Assembly: GCA_019187365.1 (NCBI GenBank)
Contig: JABARE010000034.1
Span: 1 to 55,860, forward strand
From: Saprospiraceae bacterium
GTDB lineage: Bacteria; Bacteroidota; Bacteroidia; Chitinophagales; Saprospiraceae
Direction: 5' to 3'
Length of the DNA: 55,860 nucleotides
Of this stretch, positions 1 to 9,379 are shown in pieces. Both the position numbers and the translations under genes were made by a program. Under the pieces are notes generated by a model. The model ran no database searches. It was not told where the DNA came from and worked only from the letters and a program-made list of their open reading frames with translations. The stretch's first letter is position 1. Every line of letters begins with the position of its first letter.

Positions 1-868
1 AGCAAAACAAGACGAGGCGCAGCGAAGGAAGCTATGTGGAACGATAACTGACTGAGCTGCAACGAAGGATTGTGAAGCTAAATTCATTGAGTGGGTGAGA
101 CTGTGCGGGCTGGCTGGCGCAAGAGGGAGTGGAGAGAGGCAGCCCCCAAGCAAAACAAGACGAGGCGCAGCGAAGGAAGCTATGTGGAGCAATAACTGAC
201 TGAACCGCAACGAAGGATTGTGAAGCTAAATTCATTGAGTGGGTTAGCCTGTGCGGGCTGGCTGGCGCAAGAGGGAGTGAAGAGAGGCAGCCCCCAAGCA
301 AAACAAGACGAGGCGCGGTGAAGGAAGCTATGTGGAGCAATAACTGACTGAACCGCAACGAAGGATTGTGAAGCTAAATTCATTGAGTGGGTGAGCCTGT
401 GCGGTCTGGCTGGCGCAAGAGGGAGTGGAGAGAGGCAGCCCCCGAGCAAAACAAGACGAGGCGCAGCGAAGGAAGCTATGTGGAACGATAACTGACTGAG
501 CTGCAACGAAGGATTGTGAAGCTAAATTCATTGAGTGGGTGAGACTGTGCGGGCTGGCTGGCGCAAGAGGGAGTGGAGAGAGGCAGCCCCCAAGCAAAAC
601 AAGACGAGGCGCAGCGAAGGAAGCTATGTGGAACGATAACTGACTGAGCTGCAACGAAGGATTGTGAAGCTAAATTCATTGAGTGGGTGAGACTGTGCGG
701 GCTGGCTGGCGCAAGAGGGAGTGGAGAGAGGCAGCCCCCAAGCAAAACAAGACGAGGCGCGGTGAAGAAAGCTATGTGGAGCAATAACTGACTGAACCGC
801 AACGAAGGATTGTGAAGCTAAATTCATTGAGTGGGTGAGACTGTGCGGGCTGGCTGGCGCAAGAGAGG
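1..868. repeat. Tandem array of a 148-bp repeat (first array)
   Basis: Units begin at 1, 149, 297, 445, 593 and 741, each starting AGCAAAACAAGACGAGGCGC. The array is about 5.9 copies long and already in progress at the left edge, so it probably extends outside the window. The plus strand is purine-rich. Overlapping 108-codon open frames occur on the minus strand, but the unit is not a multiple of three, so every frame ends after about two units. I regard it as non-coding. Two unit variants alternate. They differ at unit positions 21, 23, 41, 43, 56 and 58, and the changes at 21/58 and 23/56 preserve pairing. Homology fades after about 868. The same unit recurs at 20525-20945. Confidence 0.95.
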
Positions 869-1083
869 GGGGGAAGAAGTGCCCTTAAATGGGTTAAAAA
901 TCAGGGTTTTCCACTACGCAGAATCCGGGTTTACACCCTTGTGCAACTGTCCGCCCGGAACCTACCTTGCACCAGATTTCGACCCGTGTAGTGCGGAAAT
1001 TTTCATCAGCCTTTAGGCAGCGAATCTTCAACAATACAGGTCTAATCAAATGAACCGATTGCGAACGCTTTAATTTTTATTCT

Positions 1084-1254
1084 ATGAAACCGGCCTCAAA
1101 CGAATTCCGCGACGAATTCAGAAATGAAAACCAGACGAACCAAATTTCCCATGATCAAAACTGGCTCGGAGACTTTCGCAAAAAGCTAAGCTGGATCAAA
1201 CCCAGAAGCGAATCATCCGAGGACCAGCTTACCGGAGAAGTCGCACGCGGTTGA
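1084..1254 (+). CDS. Possible small hypothetical protein, 56 aa
   Basis: An ATG-initiated frame of 56 codons ends at TGA 1252-1254. The product is polar and charged, rich in Glu, Asn and Arg, with no signal peptide or membrane segment. It sits alone in the 540-base stretch between the repeat array (ending near 868) and the convergent rhomboid gene. I do not recognise a family. The upstream segment 869-1083 shows no gene. Codon choice looks plausible but the frame is short, so it may be chance. Confidence 0.25.
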   Translation: MKPASNEFRDEFRNENQTNQISHDQNWLGDFRKKLSWIKPRSESSEDQLTGEVARG

Positions 1255-1410
1255 CGGAGTCGTTGGCAACAGGAAATCTTCTGACTGCTCTGCCCGGGGC
1301 GGCTTCATGCCCAGTTTAACCAGGCACCCGTTGCGGTTCGCGCCACAGTAGCCGGACTTTTCTCCACGGGCCGGATTAAAGCCCGATCAGGAAAGCAATA
1401 GGGTAAGTAA

Positions 1411-2154
1411 TCACAGGTTAAGATTCGCTTGGTCCTCTTCTGCTGCTTTTCTTTCCGCTTCCTCTGCTTCCTTGCGCCGCTGTTCCAGGGTCTTTTCAAA
1501 CACGTCTCTTGGGAAGAAAAACTCAGTCTGTCTGTTGCCGCGGTGGGTGATGTCGTCTTCCAACACTTGTTGTTTTTCGTCCGGCTCTCTGAAGTTGCGA
1601 AACACAAAAGCCGTCCAACCGCCTGCAATGGCACCAAACAGATGACTCTCCCACGATACGCGCTCTTCCGTGGGAAAGAAGCCAGCCAGATACCCGCTGT
1701 ACATGATGACCATTACGCCCATCAGTGCAATGGATTTGACGTTGCGCCGGAAGATGCCTGAGAAAAAGACAAATGCAATCAATCCATAAACCAAACCGCT
1801 TGCCCCGATGTGCGAATAGTTTCTGCCAAGTACAAATACCATCAGGCCGGTTGCGCACAGGATCAGAAAATAGGATGCCCAGCCGATGCTGCGGTAGAAA
1901 TAGAACAATACAAACGTAGTAATGATGAGCGGTGGGAGGTTGGAAAAAAGATGACCCCAGCTCGCGTGAATGAACTGCCCGGTAATGATGCCATACCATT
2001 GCCCGGGATCGCGAGGGTAAATGCTCCAGTTGTACTTGGGAACTGGGAAGATCAGAAAGACAATGTGTACAAGCAGCATCAACAGGGCGATCACCGCCGC
2101 AACAGAAAACGCATTGCGGATGTGCTCCTTCTCGCGCTGCAACAGAAGCGTCAT
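1411..2154 (-). CDS. Rhomboid family intramembrane serine protease
   Basis: This 247-residue multi-pass membrane protein cleaves transmembrane substrates within the bilayer. The rhomboid signatures are visible: the H-x-x-x-N motif at His68/Asn72 (within GHLFSN), the catalytic serine motif GASG with Ser119, and the catalytic histidine His171 in ESHLFGAIAGG. Around six hydrophobic segments lie between residues 15 and 187. They are followed by a charged, Glu/Arg/Lys-rich cytosolic tail (about 188-247) that is probably a short coiled coil. The start codon overlaps the stop of the upstream gene by 4 nt (ATGA), so the two are translationally coupled. Family assignment is firm; the substrate is unknown. 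Confidence 0.93.
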   Translation of the reverse strand: MTLLLQREKEHIRNAFSVAAVIALLMLLVHIVFLIFPVPKYNWSIYPRDPGQWYGIITGQFIHASWGHLFSNLPPLIITTFVLFYFYRSIGWASYFLILCATGLMVFVLGRNYSHIGASGLVYGLIAFVFFSGIFRRNVKSIALMGVMVIMYSGYLAGFFPTEERVSWESHLFGAIAGGWTAFVFRNFREPDEKQQVLEDDITHRGNRQTEFFFPRDVFEKTLEQRRKEAEEAERKAAEEDQANLNL

Positions 2155-2723
2155 GCGTAACGCCTCCTGATCAGTTTAACAAAGATCTGGGCGTTTTTGA
2201 GTTTGTTGTCGTCGGTCCAATGGTATTTTCCGATTACAGACTGACAGAGGTATTGCTTTGCTTCGTCGTAACTTTTCAGCTCGTCGAGTTTGCCAACCGC
2301 ACTGTCAAATTGCTGTTTATCCCCATCGAACAAAATGTTCTGAAAGAGAATTCTCTCGTTGAGGCCAAACGCATTGGCCAGACGGGCTATGGGCGTGGCT
2401 TCCAGCTTTCCGGAAAGGTCTCCGGATTCCTTTACCTCAAGCAGTTCTGGGTATTCCAATCCTGAGGCGGCAGGAGTAGGAGCTGCAACATGTTCCTCCA
2501 CCTGAGCCAAACCGGAGTGGGATTCCTGGCTGGAATCCGTTGCCCGGGATTCTTCCTCCGCAAGCCTGTTTTCGAGTTGCAGGTTCAGAATCGCCTCCCT
2601 GATCCGAAGGTTGTAATCGAGCAGGAGGTTTTTCTCGGATTGGGTAAAAGCTTCCTCGCTGGCATAGACTTCGAGGATGTTATTCATTTTCTGCATCCAC
2701 TTCCGGATATTGCTAAAATCCAT
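2151..2723 (-). CDS. Conserved hypothetical protein coupled to rhomboid gene
   Basis: This soluble 190-residue protein has no signal peptide. The N-terminal 60 residues are helical and charged. Residues about 62-90 are a low-complexity Ser/Glu/Ala/Pro linker. The C-terminal third (about 118-190), with motifs NILFDGDKQQF and KNAQIFVKLIRRRY, looks like a compact conserved domain of a type I have seen in Bacteroidota hypothetical proteins. It is the first gene of a two-gene operon with the rhomboid protease (4-nt ATGA overlap) and is divergent from tdk. No function can be assigned from the sequence. Confidence 0.8.
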   Translation of the reverse strand: MDFSNIRKWMQKMNNILEVYASEEAFTQSEKNLLLDYNLRIREAILNLQLENRLAEEESRATDSSQESHSGLAQVEEHVAAPTPAASGLEYPELLEVKESGDLSGKLEATPIARLANAFGLNERILFQNILFDGDKQQFDSAVGKLDELKSYDEAKQYLCQSVIGKYHWTDDNKLKNAQIFVKLIRRRYA

Positions 2724-2758
2724 TTTCCCTGATTTGAGTGATGTGCGATAAACGCCAA

Positions 2759-2779
2759 AGCGCCCTAATTATTGGCGCT
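2759..2779. promoter_or_regulatory. Inverted repeat in the divergent intergenic region
   Basis: AGCGCC (2759-2764) and GGCGCT (2774-2779) form a perfect 6-bp inverted repeat with a 9-nt AT-rich spacer. It lies in the 132-bp gap between the divergently transcribed hypothetical/rhomboid operon and tdk. It could be an operator or a transcript hairpin; nothing in the sequence decides between them. Confidence 0.35.
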
Positions 2780-2855
2780 AAGTTAGTCCCTTTTGCCTTT
2801 GAGCTCTTATTACAAAAATGAATATATATAATTTTTGCGGATATTTGCCGCAGGA

Positions 2856-3440
2856 ATGTTCATAGAGCCCATCTACAGATCGCAGCGCAGCGGATGGATA
2901 GAAGTCATCTGTGGCTCCATGTTCAGTGGAAAAACGGAAGAACTCATCCGCCGGCTGAAGCGGGCCCGGATCGCCAATCAAAAAGTTGAGATCTTCAAAC
3001 CTGCAAAAGATACGCGCTACGACGAGCGACGCGTCATCTCCCACGACGAAAACGCCCTGCTCTCAAAGCCCATTGTGAGATCTGCTGATTTGCTCCAGGT
3101 AGCACAGGAGACTGAAGTGATTGGCATCGACGAGGCTCAATTTTTCGACGACGACCTTACCCGGCACTGCCAGGACCTCGCCCTTGCCGGCAAGCGCATC
3201 ATCGTCGCCGGGCTGGACATGGATTTCAGGGGTCAGCCGTTCGGGCCAATGCCCGCTCTGATGGCCGTTTCAGAATACATCACCAAAGTGCATGCGATCT
3301 GCCCGCATTGCGGCAACCTCGCCACGCATTCTTACCGGCTTGCCGAATCCGAGGAGACCTTCCTGCTCGGAGAAACAGACCATTACGAGCCCCGCTGCCG
3401 TTATTGCTTTTCGCTTGGGGCCATTCTGCACTTCCCTTGA
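2856..3440 (+). CDS. tdk: Thymidine kinase (type II)
   Basis: Phosphorylates thymidine to dTMP with ATP for pyrimidine salvage in the cytoplasm. The 194-residue product has the normal length for the tetrameric type II family. Visible motifs are the Walker A loop GSMFSGKT (residues 20-27), the DEAQFF segment with the catalytic Glu93, the lasso-region glycines, and four zinc-binding cysteines (149, 152, 181, 184) in two CxxC pairs. The frame is open from a TTG at 2835, but the ATG at 2856 gives the usual N-terminus and is preferred. purH begins 10 nt downstream, so the genes form an operon. Confidence 0.93.
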   Translation: MFIEPIYRSQRSGWIEVICGSMFSGKTEELIRRLKRARIANQKVEIFKPAKDTRYDERRVISHDENALLSKPIVRSADLLQVAQETEVIGIDEAQFFDDDLTRHCQDLALAGKRIIVAGLDMDFRGQPFGPMPALMAVSEYITKVHAICPHCGNLATHSYRLAESEETFLLGETDHYEPRCRYCFSLGAILHFP

Positions 3441-3450
3441 ACACCAACCA

Positions 3451-4950
3451 ATGGAAAATAAACGCATCCACGCAGCACTGCTGTCCGTTTACAACAAACA
3501 GGGCCTCGAAGACATTGCCCGGCAGCTCCATGCCATGGGCATCGTCATCTATTCGACGGGCGGCACTCAACAACATCTGGAAGACAAGGACATTCCGGTC
3601 GTTGCGGTCGAAGACATTACCGACTATCCCTCCATCCTCGGCGGAAGGGTAAAGACCCTTCACCCAAAGATCTTCGGTGGCATACTGGCCATGCGCAACG
3701 AAGATCACCTGGGGCAACTCGCACATTTTCAAATACCCCTGATTGACCTGGTGGTCGTAGACCTCTACCCGTTTCAGGAAACCCTTGCCCAAACCAGAGA
3801 GCACGACGAACTGATTGAAAAAATCGACATCGGCGGCATCAGCCTGATCCGCGCTGCGGCAAAGAATTTTCAGGACGTCGTGGTCATCCCCTCCTTTCGC
3901 GAATATGGCCTGCTGAAGGGAATTTTGGCCAACAATGCCATTTCCTCCCTGGAGCAGCGCCGGCAACTGGCTGCTCGCGCCTTCTCGGTAAGCCAGGCAT
4001 ACGATCACAGCATCCATACCTACCTGGCAGGATTGATGCCCGAAGGTTCCCTGCCTCTGCGGTACGGCGAAAACCCCCACCAGACTGCCCGCTATTTGGG
4101 AGATTTGGACGAATGCCTGGATGTATTGTGTGGCAAAGAGCTTTCTTATAACAACCTTTTGGATATAGACTCCGCCCTGTCGCTGATGTCGGATTTCCAT
4201 AAAGGACCACCCTGTTTTGCCGTGCTCAAACACACCAACGTCTGTGGGATAGCTGTGCGGGAAAATTTGACGGAGGCCTGGGGTGCGGCACTTGCGGGCG
4301 ATCCGGTCTCAGCGTACGGTGGAATCCTGATATGCAATGCCCCCGTCGACGAAGCGACGGCAAAGGCCATTCACCCCCTCTTCTTTGAGGTCTTGCTTGC
4401 TCCCGGCTTTGAAGAAGAAGCCTTGAACTTGCTGAAAACGCGCAAGCAGCGCATACTCATCCGCATAAGGCATCTGCCCGTTTCACGCACCCATGTCCGA
4501 AGCGCGATCAACGGATTGCTCGAACAGGACCCCAATGAACACCATACCCGACGGGAAGACCTAAAACCGGTGACCCGCCAATTGGCTGACAAAGAACTGA
4601 TTGACGATCTGATTTTTGCCATTCATTGCGTCAAACACCTCAAGTCCAACGCCATCGCCCTCGTTAAAGGTCAGCAGCTCATCGGCATGGGCTGCGGACA
4701 GACCTCTCGCGTCGATGCATGCAGGCAGGCCATCGAGAAAGCCGCTGCCATGGGCTTTGACCCGGCAGGGAGCGCAATGGCTTCGGAGGCTTTTTTTCCG
4801 TTCCCGGATTGCGTCGAACTCGCGGCAAAAGCTGGTGTCGCGGCGATTGCCCAACCCGGGGGATCCGTTAACGATGCATTGAGCATACAGGCTGCGGATG
4901 ATCGCGGCATCGCGATGGCATTCACCGGCATTCGCCATTTCAAACACTGA
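3451..4950 (+). CDS. purH: Bifunctional AICAR formyltransferase / IMP cyclohydrolase
   Basis: Catalyses the last two steps of IMP synthesis: formylation of AICAR with 10-formyl-THF, then ring closure. The 499-residue length is typical of PurH. The N-terminal MGS-like cyclohydrolase domain (1-200) contains STGGT (35-39) and GRVKTLHPKIFGG (65-77). The formyltransferase domain contains LRYGENPHQ, KHTN-CG, GDPVSAYGG and a C-terminal TGIRHFKH ending. The usual KHxNPCG motif reads KHTNVCG here (Val for Pro), an odd but probably tolerated change. The start at 3451 was chosen because the open upstream frame overlaps tdk and lacks conserved sequence. The gene shares one base with coaX (TGATG). Confidence 0.95.
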   Translation: MENKRIHAALLSVYNKQGLEDIARQLHAMGIVIYSTGGTQQHLEDKDIPVVAVEDITDYPSILGGRVKTLHPKIFGGILAMRNEDHLGQLAHFQIPLIDLVVVDLYPFQETLAQTREHDELIEKIDIGGISLIRAAAKNFQDVVVIPSFREYGLLKGILANNAISSLEQRRQLAARAFSVSQAYDHSIHTYLAGLMPEGSLPLRYGENPHQTARYLGDLDECLDVLCGKELSYNNLLDIDSALSLMSDFHKGPPCFAVLKHTNVCGIAVRENLTEAWGAALAGDPVSAYGGILICNAPVDEATAKAIHPLFFEVLLAPGFEEEALNLLKTRKQRILIRIRHLPVSRTHVRSAINGLLEQDPNEHHTRREDLKPVTRQLADKELIDDLIFAIHCVKHLKSNAIALVKGQQLIGMGCGQTSRVDACRQAIEKAAAMGFDPAGSAMASEAFFPFPDCVELAAKAGVAAIAQPGGSVNDALSIQAADDRGIAMAFTGIRHFKH

Positions 4951-5687
4951 TGTCAGAACGGCTGTGCATCGACCTCGGGAATTCCCGCATCAAGCTGGCT
5001 CAAGTCCGCAAAGGCCTCATTCAGGATTTCGCAGGGTTTCGCTATGACGACCAGCCACTGGTCAAGCGATGGTTTGCCGCCCAAAGCGTTTATTCAGGAA
5101 TTTATTGCAGCGTGCTCGAATCTGAGCCGGAGTGGCTCCTGGCCCTGTTTGACCGGCACCGCATCCTCCGCCTGGATACCCACTGGAATCTTCCCATCCG
5201 GATTGACCAGTACCAAACACCACAGACTCTTGGAAGTGACCGGGTTGCTGCGCTTGCCGGCGCAAGGCAAGCCATCCGCAGCCACCCCATTCTCGTAGTC
5301 AACGCCGGAACCTGCGTCACTTTCGACCTTCTGAGTGCGGAAGGTGAGTTTTTGGGAGGTAACATCTCCCCCGGACTCGAGCTGCGCTGGAGGTCTATGC
5401 ATGCCTTTACCAGCCGGTTGCCCATGGTACATGCAATCCCTGCTGAGGGAAGAATCCTGGGGCTCAGCACGCAGGAGGCGCTCGAGCGCGGAGGCTTCCA
5501 GGGCTTGGTTTTCGAGATTTCTGCCTACTATTCTGCCGTTTGCGAAAAATACCCGGACGCAAAATGCGTTCTCACCGGCGGCAGCACTCATCAATTGGTG
5601 AACCGCCTGAAATTCGACATTTTTGCGGATCCGTACCTGGTCCTCAAAGGCCTTAATTACATTTCAGAATACAATGAATTGCAATAA
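4950..5687 (+). CDS. coaX: Type III pantothenate kinase
   Basis: Phosphorylates pantothenate, the first committed step of coenzyme A synthesis, using an ASKHA fold. Visible motifs in the 245-residue product are the N-terminal phosphate loop DLGNSRIK (8-15), GSDR (95-98) with the presumed catalytic Asp97, NAGT (118-121) followed by Asp126, GGNISPG, and LTGGS near the C-terminus. Its start overlaps the purH stop by one base and its end overlaps the next gene by 14 bp, so the operon is tightly packed. With coaBC at 12.4 kb, the window encodes three CoA-pathway activities. Confidence 0.93.
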   Translation: MSERLCIDLGNSRIKLAQVRKGLIQDFAGFRYDDQPLVKRWFAAQSVYSGIYCSVLESEPEWLLALFDRHRILRLDTHWNLPIRIDQYQTPQTLGSDRVAALAGARQAIRSHPILVVNAGTCVTFDLLSAEGEFLGGNISPGLELRWRSMHAFTSRLPMVHAIPAEGRILGLSTQEALERGGFQGLVFEISAYYSAVCEKYPDAKCVLTGGSTHQLVNRLKFDIFADPYLVLKGLNYISEYNELQ

Positions 5688-7017
5688 AATAAGTCTCCTG
5701 CTGCTCATTTGGACGATTTTGCTGTCAAATGCCCGAGCCCAAAATACTGAAAACTCCCCCCTTTCGCGCTACGGATTGGGCGATCTGCGGAGCGGCACAC
5801 CCGTATGGATATCGGCTATGGGGCAAGCGGGTGCAGCCTTTAGTTCTCCCAACCTTTTTTCAGGGCAAAACCCGGCCAGCGCCGCGTATCTGCTGCAAAC
5901 CGATGTTGAAATCGGGCTTGTTGCCCGGCAGCATACCCAGGAGGACAACCAAGGAGAGCAATACGGAGAATGGACGGGAGGCATTCAAAACATCCTGATT
6001 GGCATACCCCTGCAAAATGCGATCAACGATCTGCTCGAGCGGAAATCGCGCAAACACTACTCCAGTTTATACCTGGGCCTTAACCCTTATTCCGGTATGG
6101 GCTACAACGCCGTTGTGGATGACGACACCGACACGAACAATATCATCCGGCGAAATCTGCAGGGCGATGGTGGGATCACGGCTTTTCGGTTTGGACTGGC
6201 TCACCGGTACAAGGATCTGGCGTTCGGATTGGGTGCAGACTTCCTGTTTGGCACCCTGACCCACAGCCAGTCGCTTCTGTTCCTCAGCCAGACAGGCAGC
6301 CACGATGCCTACCTCACGGATCAGCAACACATCAAGGGCTTGCGGCCTGTATTTGGCTTTCAATATCAGGGCACCCTCAACCAAAAGCAGGTTCGCGCCG
6401 ACGAGAATTCGCGAAAAAACATCCTGGGTGCGGGGCTTCAGCTACACATACCCACAAATTACAAGGCGAGCTATTCCGCCATCCACCTGACCCGATACGA
6501 CGAGTTCTCCGTGGGAAATGTTAGTGACACGATACTCAACATCAGCGAACAAGAGACCACCGGCGGATTTCCGTTTAGCATCCGGGCAGGTCTGCAATAC
6601 CTGCACCAGGAAAAGTCGGGATGGGTGATCGATTTTCAGTATGACGCATGGGCTTCCCAGCAATTGCCCCAGGGCCTCTCCGGCGCATACGCCGATGCAC
6701 TTGGACTGAGTCTGGGTGGGTGGTACCGCCAGGGAAGGCATCCCTACGATCCCTTTTTCAAGAAATCGACTTTCCGGGCTGGGATATACTATCAGGAAGA
6801 TTACCGGATCATCCGCGACGAACAGGCCTTCCGGTATGGATTGAGTTTTGGATGGTCCTATCCCATTTCCTTTCTCCGCCAGGATGCCATGATACACCTG
6901 GGACTGGATGCAGGAAAGCGCAAATTGGGAGAAATCTTTACTGAAAACTATTTTCAGATCCACTTCGGCGTGAGCATCAACGACAACGAGTGGTTCCTGA
7001 AAAGGCGCTACAACTAA
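5674..7017 (+). CDS. Outer membrane beta-barrel protein, Bacteroidota type
   Basis: A 447-residue protein starting at the ATG inside the 3' end of coaX. Residues 1-22 are a typical signal peptide ending near ARAQ. The mature part begins with the Bacteroidota motif PLSRYGLGD, followed by alternating polar/aromatic beta-strand segments throughout (for example FGLGADFLFG, FRFGLAHRY). The C-terminal strand segment has aromatic residues (YFQIHFGVSI). This resembles FadL/OmpP1-like or PorV-like barrels. I recall similar barrel genes next to coaX in Bacteroidota, but the substrate is unknown. It converges with the next gene after 18 nt and no strong terminator is visible between them. Confidence 0.8.
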   Translation: MNCNKISLLLLIWTILLSNARAQNTENSPLSRYGLGDLRSGTPVWISAMGQAGAAFSSPNLFSGQNPASAAYLLQTDVEIGLVARQHTQEDNQGEQYGEWTGGIQNILIGIPLQNAINDLLERKSRKHYSSLYLGLNPYSGMGYNAVVDDDTDTNNIIRRNLQGDGGITAFRFGLAHRYKDLAFGLGADFLFGTLTHSQSLLFLSQTGSHDAYLTDQQHIKGLRPVFGFQYQGTLNQKQVRADENSRKNILGAGLQLHIPTNYKASYSAIHLTRYDEFSVGNVSDTILNISEQETTGGFPFSIRAGLQYLHQEKSGWVIDFQYDAWASQQLPQGLSGAYADALGLSLGGWYRQGRHPYDPFFKKSTFRAGIYYQEDYRIIRDEQAFRYGLSFGWSYPISFLRQDAMIHLGLDAGKRKLGEIFTENYFQIHFGVSINDNEWFLKRRYN

Positions 7018-7035
7018 TCAAAAAGACGGCAATCT

Positions 7036-8610
7036 TCAGTGCACCTGAATCGGTATGGCTCCGCGGTCAGTGCCCGAGATCCAACGGATAAAATAAAGCC
7101 CCGCATTTGCGATTTTTCCGTTGAATACATCCCATTCCATTCTATTTTGCCCTGACGGTTTGACCACATGCCCCAAGGAGCGTCCGCTGATGTCGCGGCA
7201 TTCAAGCTGAACCTCGCGCTCGATCAAGCCCTCCTCAAAGATGAGGACCAGCTGGTTTGCCGTTGGGTTTGGCCATGCGCGAACCAGGTCCGTCCCGGTC
7301 CCGTCAACGTCGCCAAGGTCGACGGCAATGTCATTTAGCCAACGCATGAGCAGAAGGTTAGTGTTCGGACCGTCCTTGTAGTTGGCTACCATGACCACCT
7401 TCCCGTCCTTTTGCATGGCAAAATGGGGGGTATGATCCGTGAGAATGTTGACTGCATCGAATGACGCCATGCCGCGGTTTCCGAAAGAGGTGTCTACGGC
7501 ACCCGAAACCAGGTAGCGCATCACGACGAAGCGATTCTGGGTCAGCTTGTTGTTTTCTCCACAGACCAGGTACTTGTCGTCTGGCTGGCGGATGAGGTAC
7601 AGGCCATAGTCAACCGGGCCACCCAGATCGTAGGTCAGCAACCCGCCTTTGCCAAAAGATGCATCGAGGTCCCCGTTCCGATGGTAGCGGGCCAGCCCAA
7701 AGTCGTAATTGGTCACAGAATCGCGCACAGTGCCCGACACAAAATATTTCCCGTCGGCTGTAATGGCCGTGCCGTAAGCGACATCCTGGTTTCCAGCAAA
7801 ATCAGTTTCCATGCTGCCGTTACTCCCAAAATCGGGATCCCTCGTGCCCTCGGGCCTCAGGCGCAGGAAGGCGAAATTGGCTTTCGGATATACCCCCGCA
7901 CAGCCGGTTACAAAGATGTGCCCTGTGGGTTCGATCATGATGTCAAATGGGATGTCTTCCCTCGTCAGGAAGTTGTGGTACATCCAGCCCGAACCGTTGA
8001 ATGTCGAATCCGGAGCTCCATCAGGAGTGAATCGACTAACAAACCAGTCAATGTCGAATGAATCCACCACACAAACTCCGGTTACGACGATGCGTCCCTG
8101 AGCGTCAACCGCTGCAGCAATGGGTCCCGTCGACCTCCCGTATTGCAAACGCAGTACCCCATTGTTTGCAAAGCTGCTGTCTTCCATGCCGTCCGGCAGC
8201 AGACGCATCAATATTCCCGTTGAGTTGGGGTTGGGTCCTGAGAATCCACCTACTAGGATTTTGCCGTTGCCAAGTACCTTGACAAACTCAAGATTCTCCT
8301 GCTGAAGGCCAAAGTCCCATGAGCGGAATCCGCCATTTCCAAAAGTGGAATCGATTTGTCCATTTTCCAGGTACCGCACGAGCAGGAAGTCGTAACTGGA
8401 TGTTTGAAGTGCGATGCGTCCCCCGGCCAGAATTTTTCCGTCTGCCTGGATATCCGCAGTTCCCCCTTGTTCCTTTCCCCCCAGATCGGTGTGCTGCCAG
8501 CCGCCGAGACCAAAAGAAGGATCGAGCTGGCCGGGTTGGGCCAGTAGATTTCCGCAAAAAGCACACCCGAGGACCAGGATGCATGCAACGATGAGTATTT
8601 TTAGGTTCAT
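7036..8610 (-). CDS. Secreted delta-60 repeat protein with type A T9SS sorting domain
   Basis: This 524-residue protein has a signal peptide (about 1-24, hydrophobic LIVACILVLG, ending near LLAQ). About seven repeats of roughly 60 residues follow, of the form LDPSFG.GG...D-G-KILVGG...RYL.NG.LD.SFG. This is the delta-60 repeat, which probably folds as a beta-propeller-like array. The C-terminus (about 445-524; WPNPTANQL ... GLYFIRW) is a type A Por-secretion tail, so export by the type IX system and surface attachment or release are expected. The ATG at 8610 was chosen because it opens the signal peptide; the frame is open 13 codons further upstream. Confidence 0.88.
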   Translation of the reverse strand: MNLKILIVACILVLGCAFCGNLLAQPGQLDPSFGLGGWQHTDLGGKEQGGTADIQADGKILAGGRIALQTSSYDFLLVRYLENGQIDSTFGNGGFRSWDFGLQQENLEFVKVLGNGKILVGGFSGPNPNSTGILMRLLPDGMEDSSFANNGVLRLQYGRSTGPIAAAVDAQGRIVVTGVCVVDSFDIDWFVSRFTPDGAPDSTFNGSGWMYHNFLTREDIPFDIMIEPTGHIFVTGCAGVYPKANFAFLRLRPEGTRDPDFGSNGSMETDFAGNQDVAYGTAITADGKYFVSGTVRDSVTNYDFGLARYHRNGDLDASFGKGGLLTYDLGGPVDYGLYLIRQPDDKYLVCGENNKLTQNRFVVMRYLVSGAVDTSFGNRGMASFDAVNILTDHTPHFAMQKDGKVVMVANYKDGPNTNLLLMRWLNDIAVDLGDVDGTGTDLVRAWPNPTANQLVLIFEEGLIEREVQLECRDISGRSLGHVVKPSGQNRMEWDVFNGKIANAGLYFIRWISGTDRGAIPIQVH

Positions 8611-8746
8611 GTTTGATTTGTTTGCCGTCTGAAAGATTCCCTTTGGCAACTACTTTTAGAGTATAACAATTTATTTTAACCAATAGTTAACAATTTTGGA
8701 GTAATGGGACCCCAAGCCTGACTGTTTTACCAATAAAGACCACCCA

Positions 8747-9379
8747 ATGGAGAACCTGCTTTTGTGTTTGGCTTTTTCGCTGCTCGCCGGAGTTGACTCA
8801 GATCCCAAGGCAACCCGCATGCTCGACAGACTCTCGGCATCTTACGAAAAGATGGGTGGCTTTGAATTGCAATTCCGATACGAACTGGAATTCGATGGCC
8901 GGGTTGAACCCTCACAAACCGGGAAGTTGTGGTCTAAGGGAGATCTGTATCGACTGGAGTTGCCAGATCTCGAGCTATACTGTGACGGAAAAAACCAGTA
9001 CGCGCACCTCAAAAAAAACAAGGAGATCCAGATCAGCCGCCCGGACCCTTCGGACCGCCGCTATCACCCGGCGACGCTGGCACGCATACACGAGTCGGGT
9101 AAATTTGAGTATCGCATCCTCAGCGAACGCAACGACAAAAATCCCCTGAGCGTTATCGAGTTTAAGCCGCAGAACTCGTCAGATCCCATTTTCAAAATCC
9201 TGTTACACATTTCCGAGCCCAACAGCCGCATTGTCAAAGTCCAGTGGTTCGAAAAATCGGGCAGGAGAACCACCGTTCATTTTGAGCGAACCCACCCCAG
9301 GAATTTCGACTCCGGCTTTTTTGCCCCCGATCTCGATTCCATGCCTGGAATTCACGTCGAAGACCTGCGGGAAGATTGA
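8747..9379 (+). CDS. LolA-like outer membrane lipoprotein carrier protein
   Basis: A 210-residue protein with a short N-terminal hydrophobic signal (LLLCLAFSLLAG). The body resembles LolA: an N-terminal helix (KATRMLDRLSASYEKM), then beta strands with FELQFRYELEF, a GKLWSKGDLYRLELP segment, and KNQYAHLKKNKEIQIS. Bacteroidota LolA-like proteins of this size carry lipoproteins across the periplasm. It is divergent from the delta-60 gene. The following 147 bases up to the GH3 gene hold only that gene's promoter. The assignment rests on overall pattern, so a DUF4292/LolA-like relative is possible. Confidence 0.72.
   Translation: MENLLLCLAFSLLAGVDSDPKATRMLDRLSASYEKMGGFELQFRYELEFDGRVEPSQTGKLWSKGDLYRLELPDLELYCDGKNQYAHLKKNKEIQISRPDPSDRRYHPATLARIHESGKFEYRILSERNDKNPLSVIEFKPQNSSDPIFKILLHISEPNSRIVKVQWFEKSGRRTTVHFERTHPRNFDSGFFAPDLDSMPGIHVEDLRED

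Noticed and set aside
32..827. Series of overlapping 108-codon open frames on the minus strand in the repeat array
   Set aside because: They are created by the 148-bp repeat. The unit is not a multiple of three, so the frames shift and end every two units, and the products resemble no protein.
831..1016. Plus-strand frame of 61 codons at the end of the first array
   Set aside because: Half of it lies in repeat sequence and the rest has no recognisable protein features.
1255..1400. Minus-strand stretch GAAAAGTCCGG resembling the P4 strand of RNase P RNA
   Set aside because: The other conserved RNase P segments (ACAGAAA, GGTGAAA-type and the 3' P4 strand) were not found nearby, so the match is too short.
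3280..4233. Long 317-codon minus-strand frame opposite purH
   Set aside because: It is antisense to a highly conserved gene; long shadow frames are expected in this GC-rich codon usage.
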